A DNA stretch of 57,030 bases, taken from Planctomycetia bacterium. Lineage in GTDB: Bacteria > Planctomycetota > Planctomycetia > Pirellulales > UBA1268. Shown one piece after another: positions 1 to 7,790 of the stretch. The notes under the pieces were generated by a model. The model saw only the letters and a program-made list of their open reading frames with translations. It was not told where the DNA came from and searched no databases. The translations under genes and the position numbers were made by a program. Numbering within the stretch: the first letter of the stretch is position 1; each line of letters starts with the position of its first letter. The stretch covers positions 1 through 57,030 of the forward strand of contig JAIOPD010000063.1 of assembly GCA_021414115.1 (NCBI GenBank). The letters run 5' to 3'.

Positions 1-724
1 TCTGCCGCTCGAACTGGATGCGCAGCAGGTTGAGCACGTCGCAGCGGGGCACGATGGCGTCGAGATCGTGCGACACCTCGACCCCGAGTTCGCGCCAGCG
101 ATGCGATACGAGCGTCGGCGGGCCGCAGAGGATCACCTTGGCCCCGAGCTTCACAAGCCCCCAAAGATTCGACCGGGCCGTACGGCTATGGGCGATGTCC
201 CCCACCAGTCCGACCGTCGCACCAGCGAGATCCCCGCGCCGCTCGCGGATCGAGAAGATGTCGAGCAATCCCTGCGTGGGATGCTCGTGCGGGCCATCGC
301 CGGCGTTGATCACGCCCACCGAGAGATGCTGGGCCAGGAGGTGGGGCGTGCCCGGCGTGACGTGCCGCACGACCACGGCGTCGATCCCCATCGCCTCGAG
401 ATTCTTGGCCGTGTCGATGAACGACTCGCCCTTCGAGAGGCTGCTCGACGACGCGGAGAAGTCGACCACGTCGGCGCCAAGCCGCCGGGCGGCCAGCGCG
501 AAACTCGTCTTGGTGCGAGTCGAGTTTTCGAAGAACAGGGTGACGACCGTCGTGCCGTTGAGCACGGAGAGCTTGCGGCGGCAGCCGTCGGTGGCCTCCT
601 TGAAGAGCGTCGCCGTGTCGAGCAGCGTGCGGATCTCGTCCGGAGTGAGCCGTTCGAGGTCGAGGAGATGACGGTGCTTCCACTGGGGAGGCACGGCTTG
701 CTGGACGAGCGTGGGCATGGTCAT
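1..724 (-). CDS. pyrB: Aspartate carbamoyltransferase catalytic chain, 3' end cut by the window edge
   Basis: This enzyme joins carbamoyl phosphate to L-aspartate, the committed step of de novo pyrimidine synthesis in the cytoplasm. Translating the complement gives an unbroken reading frame of about 240 residues that runs off position 1. It carries the carbamoyl-phosphate loop [10 protein letters not shown] (about residues 65-74) and HPTQ (about 146-149), both diagnostic of the family. The second domain begins at [14 protein letters not shown]. About a quarter of the usual 310 residues is missing. Two in-frame starts lie six bases apart (724 and 718), and neither has a strong Shine-Dalgarno sequence. 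The gene is divergent from the lipoprotein at 944, and the 220 bp between them must hold both promoters. The assignment is secure; only the start is uncertain. Confidence 0.93.
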   Translation of the reverse strand, partial: MTMPTLVQQAVPPQWKHRHLLDLERLTPDEIRTLLDTATLFKEATDGCRRKLSVLNGTTVVTLFFENSTRTKTSFALAARRLGADVVDFSASSSSLSKGESFIDTAKNLEAMGIDAVVVRHVTPGTPHLLAQHLSVGVINAGDGPHEHPTQGLLDIFSIRERRGDLAGATVGLVGDIAHSRTARSNLWGLVKLGAKVILCGPPTLVSHRWRELGVEVSHDLDAIVPRCDVLNLLRIQFERQ

Positions 725-943
725 GCGTGTCGATTCCGGGGAAAGACCGGCCGCATGCATCCCCCAGGAGTGGTGTTCGCGGGGGTGCGATCGGCCGCGG
801 AGTTTAACAGACTCCCGCAGATTCGCGGCGTATCGTCGCCTTCGGCGGTTGACCTTGCTCCGCTCGCCGGGCGGTCCCTACCTTCCCTTCCGAATCAGAC
901 GGACCCCCGTTTTTAGGGCCGGGCGGCATTCGAGTACGACACC

Positions 944-2041
944 ATGAACGGTATCTCCTGGTCGATCCGCGGCGGCAGGCTGGCCCTCTTCGCCATGCTC
1001 CTGTCGCTCGCGAGTGGGTGCACGTCGGCCATCAGCACGGCCTATCTCCGCGATACCCTCTGGGACCTTTCCGAGCATGCGTCGGAGGCCGATCCCGAGT
1101 CGCCTGCCACCGACTCGGAAGCAGCCGCCGTCGCGACCGACTCCCCGGATTCGAAGCCCGCGGCCCGAGTCGACGATGCGGTCGATGCGGAACGCCGCGA
1201 GGCGGCGATCGACGAAGCGGTGGCCCGCGTCAAACGGCTCGGACCGCTCGACGAAGCCACCCGGAGGACCCTCATCGAAACACTCGAGCAGACCCAGCAG
1301 GAGGATTGGCCGGTGGTCGTCGAGGCTTTTGCTTCGACGCTCGAGGCGGCCGATTCCGCGCAGGCGGCTGCCCGGGAAGTCGTCGCTCGCGCGGAGCCTC
1401 CGGTCGTGGCCGCATCGCACGTGGTCGCGAAAGCGGATCTCGATGGAGCCGCCGTCGATCCTCCCGCTCAGCCGCAGGCTCCTGTCACGGCCGCGGCCGC
1501 GACAGCGGAAGAGTCTGCCGCCGCGAGCGACGCCGAAGACGCTGCGGGCTCGCAGACCCTCGTCACGGTGTCCCATCCCGAGGCGGAAGGTGCGGCTCGT
1601 ATCGTTGCCGCCTCGCCGCCAACGCTCACCGTCAACAACGCCTGCTTCGCCTCGCGTGTTCAGGGATGGGGTGTGGTCGACCGGTTTGCCGAGAGCCGTT
1701 TTCATCCGGGGCAGGAAGTGATCGTCTATTTCGAACTCGACAACCTCTCCGCGGGCGAATCGCCCGCCGGGCATACGACCTGCATCGACGCGACGCTCAC
1801 GTTCATGGGGGCCGACGGCCGCGTCGAGCACGAGTGGAGCTTCGAGCCGATCGCCGAGACCTGCCGCACGCAACGGCGCGACTATTTCGCGAGGTACGTG
1901 ATCACGCTGCCCGAATCGATCCGCGCCGGCACGGGCCGCATCGAGGTCGCCGTCGTCGACACGCTCGCCGGATCAACCGCTCGGGCCACCCTGCCCCTCG
2001 AGGTCGGCCCCGCAGACGCACCAGAGCAGACGGGCCGCTGA
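944..2041 (+). CDS. Putative lipoprotein with C-terminal beta-rich domain, function unknown
   Basis: A 365-residue protein opening with a basic stretch, a hydrophobic segment and a lipobox (LASGC, about residues 22-26), so it is probably a lipid-anchored envelope protein. Residues 35-220 are low-complexity Ala/Glu/Asp/Val sequence, likely a flexible linker with helical patches. The last 140 residues, from about VNNACF onward, are a compact domain with alternating hydrophobic residues, four cysteines and a PGQEVIVYFELDN segment that suggests an Ig-like beta sandwich. I do not recognise a family with known function. It lies 130 bp upstream of an ABC ATPase and permease pair, so it could belong to the same envelope export system, but only proximity supports that. 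Confidence 0.72.
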   Translation: MNGISWSIRGGRLALFAMLLSLASGCTSAISTAYLRDTLWDLSEHASEADPESPATDSEAAAVATDSPDSKPAARVDDAVDAERREAAIDEAVARVKRLGPLDEATRRTLIETLEQTQQEDWPVVVEAFASTLEAADSAQAAAREVVARAEPPVVAASHVVAKADLDGAAVDPPAQPQAPVTAAAATAEESAAASDAEDAAGSQTLVTVSHPEAEGAARIVAASPPTLTVNNACFASRVQGWGVVDRFAESRFHPGQEVIVYFELDNLSAGESPAGHTTCIDATLTFMGADGRVEHEWSFEPIAETCRTQRRDYFARYVITLPESIRAGTGRIEVAVVDTLAGSTARATLPLEVGPADAPEQTGR

Positions 2042-2171
2042 CGCCGCTGTCACGCATCGAGCGGGCCTGAGCCGCCTGGGCCGGAAAGTCCGCGGGCGTA
2101 TCGCCGCCATTGAGTAGGATGCTGCTCGCCGCGCCGTTTCCCGGACGGCCCCTTCGCGAGCGAGACGACCC

Positions 2172-2876
2172 GTGTCGATCCTCCGCACAGAAGCACTCGA
2201 AAAGACGTTCAATACCGCCGGTGCGGAGGCGGCGGTCACCGCCGTCCGTGACGTCAACCTCACGGTCGACTCCGGCGAGTTCGTGGCCGTCATCGGCGCC
2301 TCGGGATCGGGCAAGAGCACGCTCTTGCATCTGCTCGGGGGTATCACCAGGCCCACCTCCGGCCGCGTGCTCCTGGAGGGCGTCGATCTCGCCACGCTCG
2401 ACGACGACGCGCTGGCGGCCGTCCGCCGCCGGCGGATCGGTTTCGTGTTCCAGCGATACAACCTGCTTCCGGAACTCTCGCTCCTGGAAAATGTCGCGCT
2501 GCCGCTCGTGCTCGACGGCGTCGGTCATGTCCGCGCGGATGCGGCGGCCCTCGAGGCGCTCGAGGCGGTCGGGATGGCCGGTCGGGCCGGACATCGCCCC
2601 GATGAACTCTCGGGCGGCGAGCAGCAGCGCGGCGCGATCGCCCGGGCGTTGGTGACCCGGCCCGCGATCGTGCTCGCCGACGAGCCGACCGGCGCGCTCG
2701 ACACCGTCAACTCGGCCCGGGTCGTGGAGCTCCTCCAGCGGTTGGTCGCCGAACGGCGGCAGACCGTGATTCTCATCACGCACGACCCGGCCGTGGCCGC
2801 GGCCGCCGCGCGGGTTGTGCGGATGTGCGACGGACGGATCGAGTCGGATTCGACCAGCGGAGCCGCCCCCCGATGA
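2172..2876 (+). CDS. ABC transporter ATP-binding protein (LolD/MacB type)
   Basis: ATPase of an FtsX-family ABC system; such systems act as mechanotransmitters or lipoprotein/peptide exporters rather than classical importers. The 234-residue protein shows Walker A GASGSGKST (about residues 42-50), a Q-loop in FVFQRYNLLPELS, the signature LSGGEQQR, Walker B IVLADEPTGALD and the switch histidine in LITHD. These match the MacB/LolD/FtsE subfamily. The start is GTG. The TGA stop overlaps the ATG of the permease by four bases (ATGA), so the two are translationally coupled. Cargo cannot be inferred; lipoprotein release (LolCDE-like) is one possibility, but no LolC/LolE split is seen, only a single large permease. 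Confidence 0.93.
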   Translation: MSILRTEALEKTFNTAGAEAAVTAVRDVNLTVDSGEFVAVIGASGSGKSTLLHLLGGITRPTSGRVLLEGVDLATLDDDALAAVRRRRIGFVFQRYNLLPELSLLENVALPLVLDGVGHVRADAAALEALEAVGMAGRAGHRPDELSGGEQQRGAIARALVTRPAIVLADEPTGALDTVNSARVVELLQRLVAERRQTVILITHDPAVAAAAARVVRMCDGRIESDSTSGAAPR

Positions 2877-5386
2877 GGCTTCGCACCCTGCTCGTGCGGC
2901 AGTGGCGAAACCGTCCGGGCCGGGCCGTTGCCGCGGCAGCCAGCGTGGCCGTCGCCGTCGGGGCCGTGGTCGCCACCTGGGCGGCCGCCGACGCGTCACG
3001 GGCGGGCTACCGTCGGCTCACCGAGACGATCGCCGGTGTGCCCTCGATCGACATCACGGCCCGGGACGGCGGGCGGTTCGACGCGACACTCGTTCCCCGC
3101 GTCGTCGACCTGCCCGGTATCCGCGCGGCAGTTCCGCTCTTCTATCGGCCGACTCTCCTCCGCGTGGGCGAGAGCAGGCTTCGCGAGGTGGCCGTCGGCG
3201 TCGACGCGGCGGCACTCGCGGCTGCGGGCCTGCTCACGCTCGAATCGGGCGAGCCCTGTCGCGAAGACGACGAAGTGATCCTCGACGCGACGCTCGCAAA
3301 GGGGCTGGGCGTCGGCGTGGGCGACGAGGTGCTCTTTTTCGCGAGGCGGCGGATCGCTCGGATGCGGATCACGGGCCTGGCGACCGGTGACTCGCTCCGG
3401 TGGTTCGCGGAGGGGGCCACGGTGGTCGTCGACATCCAGGCGTTGGAGGCGATGTCGCTCTCCACGGCCGAGGTGGACAGGGTGCGGATCGCGCTCCTGG
3501 CCGATGCGGATCGTGCGCGGGTGATGGCGGCCGTGGCGGAACGGCTGCCGGCGTCGCTCGTCGCCGACGTCCCCGTGGGCCGGGCCAGCATGGCCGACGA
3601 CGTGCTGCATTCGGCCAACCTGGGGCTCGATTTCGTGACGGCGCTCACCTTGGCGATGTCGTGGTTCATCGTCGGCAACGCCATGCTCATGAACGTGGCC
3701 GAGCGGCGCCGCGGGCTGTCGCTCGTGCGGCTGCTCGGAGCCACGGGCCGGCAGGTCCGCCGGTTCGTCGTGCTGGAGGCCGCGATCCTCGGCGGCGTCG
3801 GTTCCATCGTGGGCGCCGCATTGGGCCTCGCGGCGGCAGGACCGATTTCGGCGGGCATCTCGCAGGCCCTGCAGACGCCCCCTGCGGGGCTCGCCGTCGA
3901 GCCCTGGCTCGTGCCCTTCGCGATCGTGATGGGTGTCTTTCTTGCGGTCGCAGCCGCATGGTGGCCTGCGCGGGAGGCGACCTCGCTCGATCTGCTCGAG
4001 GGGCTGGCCGCCGCTCCGACGGCCGCACCCCCCTCGGCATCGAGAAACCTGCTCGTCGCCGCGGCGGCGTTGACCGTGGTCGCGGCGGTCTCCGAGGCGC
4101 TGATGTACGTGGGGGTGTGGCCGCCGCGGGCATCGGTGGTCTCGGGCATCGCGCTGTTGCTCGCGTTCGTCTCGCTCACGCCATTCCTGCTCATCCCGCT
4201 GGTACGGCTCCTGGGACGCCTCGTTCCCAGCCGCTGGCAGGTTGAAGGCCGGCTCGCCGTGGATCAGATCGTGCGACAGCCGATCCGCACGGCGCTCACC
4301 GCCGGCGTGCTCGTCGTCGCCGTGAGCAACGGCATCGGCCTCGGCCACGCGATCCGCGACAGCGTCGAGGACGTGCTCGCCTGGTACGGCAAGATGCTCA
4401 AGGCCGACTGGGTGCTCACGCAGGCCGGCGCGCTCTCGGTGTCGCGGGAGGAACGCGGGGCCGACTCTCGCCGCATGGAGAGGATCGTCCGCGAACTCGC
4501 CGGTGTGGCCGACGTCGAGGGGATCGGCGTCGCCACGGGCCGCGTGGCGGGGAGCGTGTGCGTGGTGATCGCCCGTGACATGCCCGATGACAAGCCGCTC
4601 CCGCTCGAGCCGGTGGGGGCGACGATCGACGAGGTCCGGCAGGCGCTGGCAAGGGGTGAGGCGGTGGCGGGCACGGTGCTCGCCCAGCGGGCGGGAGTAA
4701 AAGCCGGTGACGAGGTGGTGGTCGAGGTGTCTGGCCGGGCGACGCCGGTGAAGGTGGCGGCGCTCGTGGTCGACTACACCTCGGGGGGCGCGTCGCTGCA
4801 GCTTCGCCGCGACGCGGCCCGCAAGATCTTCGGCATGGAGGCCGCCGACGTGCTCCTCGTGACCGCGGAGCCGGGCCGCGCGGCCGCCCTGCGGGAGCCG
4901 CTCGAGGCGATCGCCCGGGAGCACTCGATGCTGCTGCGGTCGTTCGGCGAACTGCGGCGGTACATCGACCGGATCGTCACGGGCGTGGTCGGCTCGCTGT
5001 GGTCGATCCTGGGACTCGGCTTCGTGGTCGGCAGCCTCGGCGTGGCCAACACGGTGACGATGAACGTGCTGGAGAAGAAACGATCGCTGGGGCTCCTGCG
5101 GGCGGTCGGCATGCGTCGCGGCCAGGTGGTGCGGATGGTGGTGCTGGAGAGCATCATGCTGGGCATCGCCGGCGGGATCATCGGTCTGGTCGCGGGCCTG
5201 ACGACGGCGCTCTTCATCCAGCTCGCGAGCCAGCCGCTGCTCGGCCATCCACTCAGGTTTCACGTGCGGCCCGACATCATCGCGGTCAACCTGCTGGCGG
5301 CCGTCGTCGTCACGGCGCTCGCCGCCTGGCTTCCGGCCCGCCGCGCGGTCCGGCTCGACCTCCTCGAGTCGATCTCGGCGGAGTAA
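2873..5386 (+). CDS. FtsX-like ABC transporter permease, two-module
   Basis: An 837-residue inner-membrane permease partnered with the preceding ATPase through an ATGA overlap. The reading frame is open further upstream, but the overlapping ATG is the natural start. Visible order: one N-terminal membrane segment, a large extracytoplasmic domain (about residues 45-240), an FtsX module with three membrane helices containing ERRRGLSLVRLLGATGRQV, a central helix pair, a second extracytoplasmic domain, and a second FtsX module with EKKRSLGLLRAVGMRRGQV. Both modules end in an AWWPAREA or AWLPARRA helix followed by LDLLE. This duplicated layout is the DUF214/SalY-like permease form, able to work without a second permease. 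The stop is followed 14 bp later by a palindromic repeat element. Confidence 0.92.
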   Translation: MRLRTLLVRQWRNRPGRAVAAAASVAVAVGAVVATWAAADASRAGYRRLTETIAGVPSIDITARDGGRFDATLVPRVVDLPGIRAAVPLFYRPTLLRVGESRLREVAVGVDAAALAAAGLLTLESGEPCREDDEVILDATLAKGLGVGVGDEVLFFARRRIARMRITGLATGDSLRWFAEGATVVVDIQALEAMSLSTAEVDRVRIALLADADRARVMAAVAERLPASLVADVPVGRASMADDVLHSANLGLDFVTALTLAMSWFIVGNAMLMNVAERRRGLSLVRLLGATGRQVRRFVVLEAAILGGVGSIVGAALGLAAAGPISAGISQALQTPPAGLAVEPWLVPFAIVMGVFLAVAAAWWPAREATSLDLLEGLAAAPTAAPPSASRNLLVAAAALTVVAAVSEALMYVGVWPPRASVVSGIALLLAFVSLTPFLLIPLVRLLGRLVPSRWQVEGRLAVDQIVRQPIRTALTAGVLVVAVSNGIGLGHAIRDSVEDVLAWYGKMLKADWVLTQAGALSVSREERGADSRRMERIVRELAGVADVEGIGVATGRVAGSVCVVIARDMPDDKPLPLEPVGATIDEVRQALARGEAVAGTVLAQRAGVKAGDEVVVEVSGRATPVKVAALVVDYTSGGASLQLRRDAARKIFGMEAADVLLVTAEPGRAAALREPLEAIAREHSMLLRSFGELRRYIDRIVTGVVGSLWSILGLGFVVGSLGVANTVTMNVLEKKRSLGLLRAVGMRRGQVVRMVVLESIMLGIAGGIIGLVAGLTTALFIQLASQPLLGHPLRFHVRPDIIAVNLLAAVVVTALAAWLPARRAVRLDLLESISAE

Positions 5387-5400
5387 CCGCCAGCTTCTGG

Positions 5401-5513
5401 TCGGGAAGCCCCAATCGCGAGCGCGGGGAATACGTTCTCCACCTCGCCTTGCTCCGCGTCACCCTTGCGGAGCCTCGCCCGTATACCCGTCGCTCGCGCT
5501 CCGGGCTTCCCGA
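5401..5513. repeat. Inverted-repeat intergenic element, type I (copy A)
   Basis: The gap at 5387-5716 contains a 113 bp element with two near-complementary arms of about 34 nt. The left arm begins TCGGGAAGCCCC and continues with GCGAGCGCGGGG; the right arm reads CGTATACCCGTCGC then GCGCTCCGGGCTTCCCGA. The arms could form one long stem in RNA or DNA. Related copies occur in this window at 7661, 12437, 15121, 21610 and 22817-23135. The remainder of the gap (5514-5716) holds a GC-rich stretch with no gene that I can support and the GGAGA ribosome site (5704-5708) for the next gene. The short Arg/Pro-rich frames inside the element are artefacts of its composition. Confidence 0.85.
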
Positions 5514-5716
5514 GCACCCGATGCCACGGCTCGCGGATCCACGACGTTTCCCGATGGCTCCGCAAAGTGTCCGACCGTCCGATTGGCGGCACACGCCGCC
5601 CGACAGACCGGGCCCGCGGCCTTCGGCTCTCGATTCCCGTATCGTTTCGCCGGCGCGTGCAGGACGTGGCGTCTTTTCCTTCGGGCCATCATGGCCACCG
5701 GTTGGAGAGACATGCC

Positions 5717-6304
5717 ATGCAGACCCAGCCGCAGGTGTCGTTCGACGACCTGCCGATCGACGAGGCGGTGCGTGACGCCGCCCTCGACCATATCGCCGAA
5801 CTCGAGCGGTATTCCGACCGCATCACCGGCTGCCACGTGGTCGTGGCGCAGCCACACCGCCATCACCGCGGCGGCAATCTCTATTCCGTGCGGGTCGATC
5901 TCGTCGTGCCCGGTGCCGAAATCATCGTCAATCGCGACCACCATCTCGACCACGCCCACGAAGACGTGTTCGTGGCCCTGCGCGACTCGTTTCTCGCGGC
6001 CCGCCGCCGGCTCGAGGATCACTCCCGCCGCGTGCGGGGTGCCGAAAAACTCCACACGCCGCGGGCCCAGGGGCGGATCTCGCAGGTGTTTCCCCTCCAG
6101 GGATACGGCTTCATCGAGACGCCTGACGGCCGCGAGGTTTACTTTCATCGCCATGCCATCTCCGACGAGGAGTTTCGCGTGGCCGACATCGGCAGTCCGG
6201 TGTTCTTCAGCGAGGAGGAAGGGGACGAGGGGCCGCAGGCCTCCGCCGTTCATTTGGTCCATCCCCACCACGCCCACGGCGGCACTTCCGAGGAGATTTC
6301 ATGA
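5717..6304 (+). CDS. HPF/RaiA-like ribosome hibernation domain fused to a cold-shock domain
   Basis: A 195-residue two-domain protein. Residues 1-105 match the ribosome hibernation factor fold (beta-alpha-beta-beta-beta-alpha), which blocks the decoding site of resting ribosomes. Residues about 118-165 are an OB-fold cold-shock domain with QGYGFIET (RNP1-like) and EVYFHRHAI (RNP2-like). Such fusions lack the dimerising tail of long HPF, so single-ribosome inactivation or RNA binding is more likely than 100S formation. The start at 5717 follows GGAGA at 8 nt spacing; the frame is open further upstream but that part covers repeat sequence. It overlaps the hydrolase gene at 6301 by ATGA, so the two are coupled. 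Expression in stationary phase or under stress is expected from the family, not shown by the DNA. Confidence 0.85.
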   Translation: MQTQPQVSFDDLPIDEAVRDAALDHIAELERYSDRITGCHVVVAQPHRHHRGGNLYSVRVDLVVPGAEIIVNRDHHLDHAHEDVFVALRDSFLAARRRLEDHSRRVRGAEKLHTPRAQGRISQVFPLQGYGFIETPDGREVYFHRHAISDEEFRVADIGSPVFFSEEEGDEGPQASAVHLVHPHHAHGGTSEEIS

Positions 6305-6966
6305 CGCTCGCAGGCGCGATCGAGTCGTTCGATGTCACGGTGCCGGTCAACGGCACGAAGGGGCAGCCGATCGGGCTGCCGGGGCGGCTGGTGCTCCCGG
6401 CGCCGCCGACGGGCCTCGTGCTCTTCGCCCACGGCAGCGGGTCGAGCCGCCACAGCCCCCGCAACGCCTACGTGGCGTCGGTGCTGCACGAGTCGTGGAT
6501 CGGCACGCTGCTCTTCGACCTGCTCACGGAGCAGGAGGCGACCGACCGGGTGAATGTGTTCGACGTGGCCCTGCTCGCCGAGCGGCTGCTGGCCGCCGTG
6601 CGATACGTCGCCGGTCTCGAACAAACGCGGCACCTGCCGCTCGGCCTCTTTGGCGCGAGCACCGGCGCCGCCGCCGCGCTCCTCGCCGCCGCCGTGGAAC
6701 CGCGGGTGTCGGCCGTCGTCTCGCGGGGCGGCCGACCCGATCTCGCGGGCCGAAAGCTCCGTGTCGTCCAGGCCCCCACGCTCCTGATCGTCGGGGGCGA
6801 CGACACCGAGGTGCTCGAGCTCAACCGGCAGGCGCTCGCGCAGCTCGACTGCGAGAAGCAGCTCGCCGTCGTCCCTGACGCGACCCATCTCTTCGAGGAG
6901 CCGGGCACGCTGGAGGAGGCGGCCCGGCTCGCCGCCGAGTGGTTTGCCCGACATCTGCATGAGTGA
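6301..6966 (+). CDS. Alpha/beta hydrolase, dienelactone hydrolase-like
   Basis: A 221-residue serine hydrolase-fold protein. The oxyanion region is LFAHGSGSS (about residues 41-49), the nucleophile elbow is GASTG with Ser as candidate nucleophile (about 119), the acid lies in VGGDDTEV, and the catalytic His in DATHLFEEP. All three triad positions are present. The substrate is unknown; the family often hydrolyses small esters or lactones. It overlaps the HPF-like gene by ATGA and is followed 18 bp later by a phosphoribosyltransferase. In many bacteria the same hydrolase and phosphoribosyltransferase domains are fused in one chain, so the two probably act together. Confidence 0.85.
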   Translation: MTLAGAIESFDVTVPVNGTKGQPIGLPGRLVLPAPPTGLVLFAHGSGSSRHSPRNAYVASVLHESWIGTLLFDLLTEQEATDRVNVFDVALLAERLLAAVRYVAGLEQTRHLPLGLFGASTGAAAALLAAAVEPRVSAVVSRGGRPDLAGRKLRVVQAPTLLIVGGDDTEVLELNRQALAQLDCEKQLAVVPDATHLFEEPGTLEEAARLAAEWFARHLHE

Positions 6967-6984
6967 TCCCCGGAGGTCCACCGC

Positions 6985-7653
6985 ATGAACCACACGACGT
7001 TTACCGACAGGACCGAGGCCGGATGGATGCTCGTGGAGCGGCTCCGCGGCCAGACGTTCCACGACCCGCTCGTGCTGGCGATTCCCCGCGGGGGCGTGGA
7101 GGTCGGCGTCGCCCTGGCCCGGGGTCTCGGTGCCGAGCTCGACGTCGTCCTCTCGCGGAAGCTCCGCGCGCCGCACCAGCCCGAACTCGCCCTCGGCGCC
7201 GTCTCGGAGGATGGCGAGGTCTATCTCAACCACTTCGCGGCCGCGATGACCGATGCCGGCGACGCCTGGATCGAGGCCGAGCGGAAGCGTCAGCTGGCCG
7301 AGATCGACCGCCGCCGCGTCATGTTTCGCAGGGTGAGGCCGCAGGCCACGATCGCGGGCCGCACGGTGATCCTCACCGACGACGGCATCGCCACCGGCGC
7401 CACGATGATCGCGGCCCTGCACACCGTCCGCGGCGCCGGGGCCCGGGAAATCATCGTCGCCGTGCCCGTCGGCTCCCCCGACCGCATCGACGCGATCCGC
7501 CGGCTCTGCGACCGGGTGATCTGCCTGCTGGAGCCGCAGACCTTCTGGGCGGTCGGGCAGTTCTATCGCAACTTCGAGCAGGTCGAAGACTCACGCGTCG
7601 TCGAGCTGCTTCGCGAACATGGCTCACCGCTCGCGATCCCGCAGCGTTCCTGA
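6985..7653 (+). CDS. Phosphoribosyltransferase family protein
   Basis: A 222-residue type I PRTase-fold protein. The PRPP-binding loop is VILTDDGIATGATM (about residues 121-134), with the two acidic residues and the glycine-threonine loop intact. The N-terminal ALPRGGV-like signature appears here as AIPRGGVEVGVALA. It lacks features of a named nucleobase or orotate enzyme; the family is annotated only as phosphoribosyltransferase, and its acceptor is not known. A clear GGAGG (6972-6976) precedes the ATG. As third gene of the HPF-CSD/hydrolase operon it is likely co-expressed with them. Fusion proteins with this PRTase and a dienelactone hydrolase, such as Rv0571c, belong to the DosR dormancy regulon of Mycobacterium tuberculosis, which supports a stress role. 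Confidence 0.87.
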   Translation: MNHTTFTDRTEAGWMLVERLRGQTFHDPLVLAIPRGGVEVGVALARGLGAELDVVLSRKLRAPHQPELALGAVSEDGEVYLNHFAAAMTDAGDAWIEAERKRQLAEIDRRRVMFRRVRPQATIAGRTVILTDDGIATGATMIAALHTVRGAGAREIIVAVPVGSPDRIDAIRRLCDRVICLLEPQTFWAVGQFYRNFEQVEDSRVVELLREHGSPLAIPQRS

Positions 7654-7660
7654 CGGGACT

Positions 7661-7790
7661 TCGGGAAACCCCGCAGCGTGAGCGAGACTCGGATCCATCA
7701 GGAAGCCCCCAGCGCGAGCGCGGGGTATACGCCCCCCACCCCGCATCGCCCGGAGCCACTCTCAAGGACACACCTTTTCCGGATCGCGCT
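7661..7790. repeat. Truncated type I inverted-repeat element (copy B)
   Basis: Between the convergent phosphoribosyltransferase and rtcB genes lies a complete left arm (TCAGGAAGCCCCC at 7698, then GCGAGCGCGGGGTATACG). Its right arm is missing or decayed. A degenerate second left-arm-like sequence (TCGGGAAACCCC) starts at 7661. It may serve as the shared 3' region of both genes. Confidence 0.7.

Noticed and set aside
2996-5263. Long antisense open frame (755 codons) under the ABC permease
   Set aside because: It is His/Arg/Asp-rich with no family motif, and mirrors the GC-rich third positions of the clear permease gene on the other strand.
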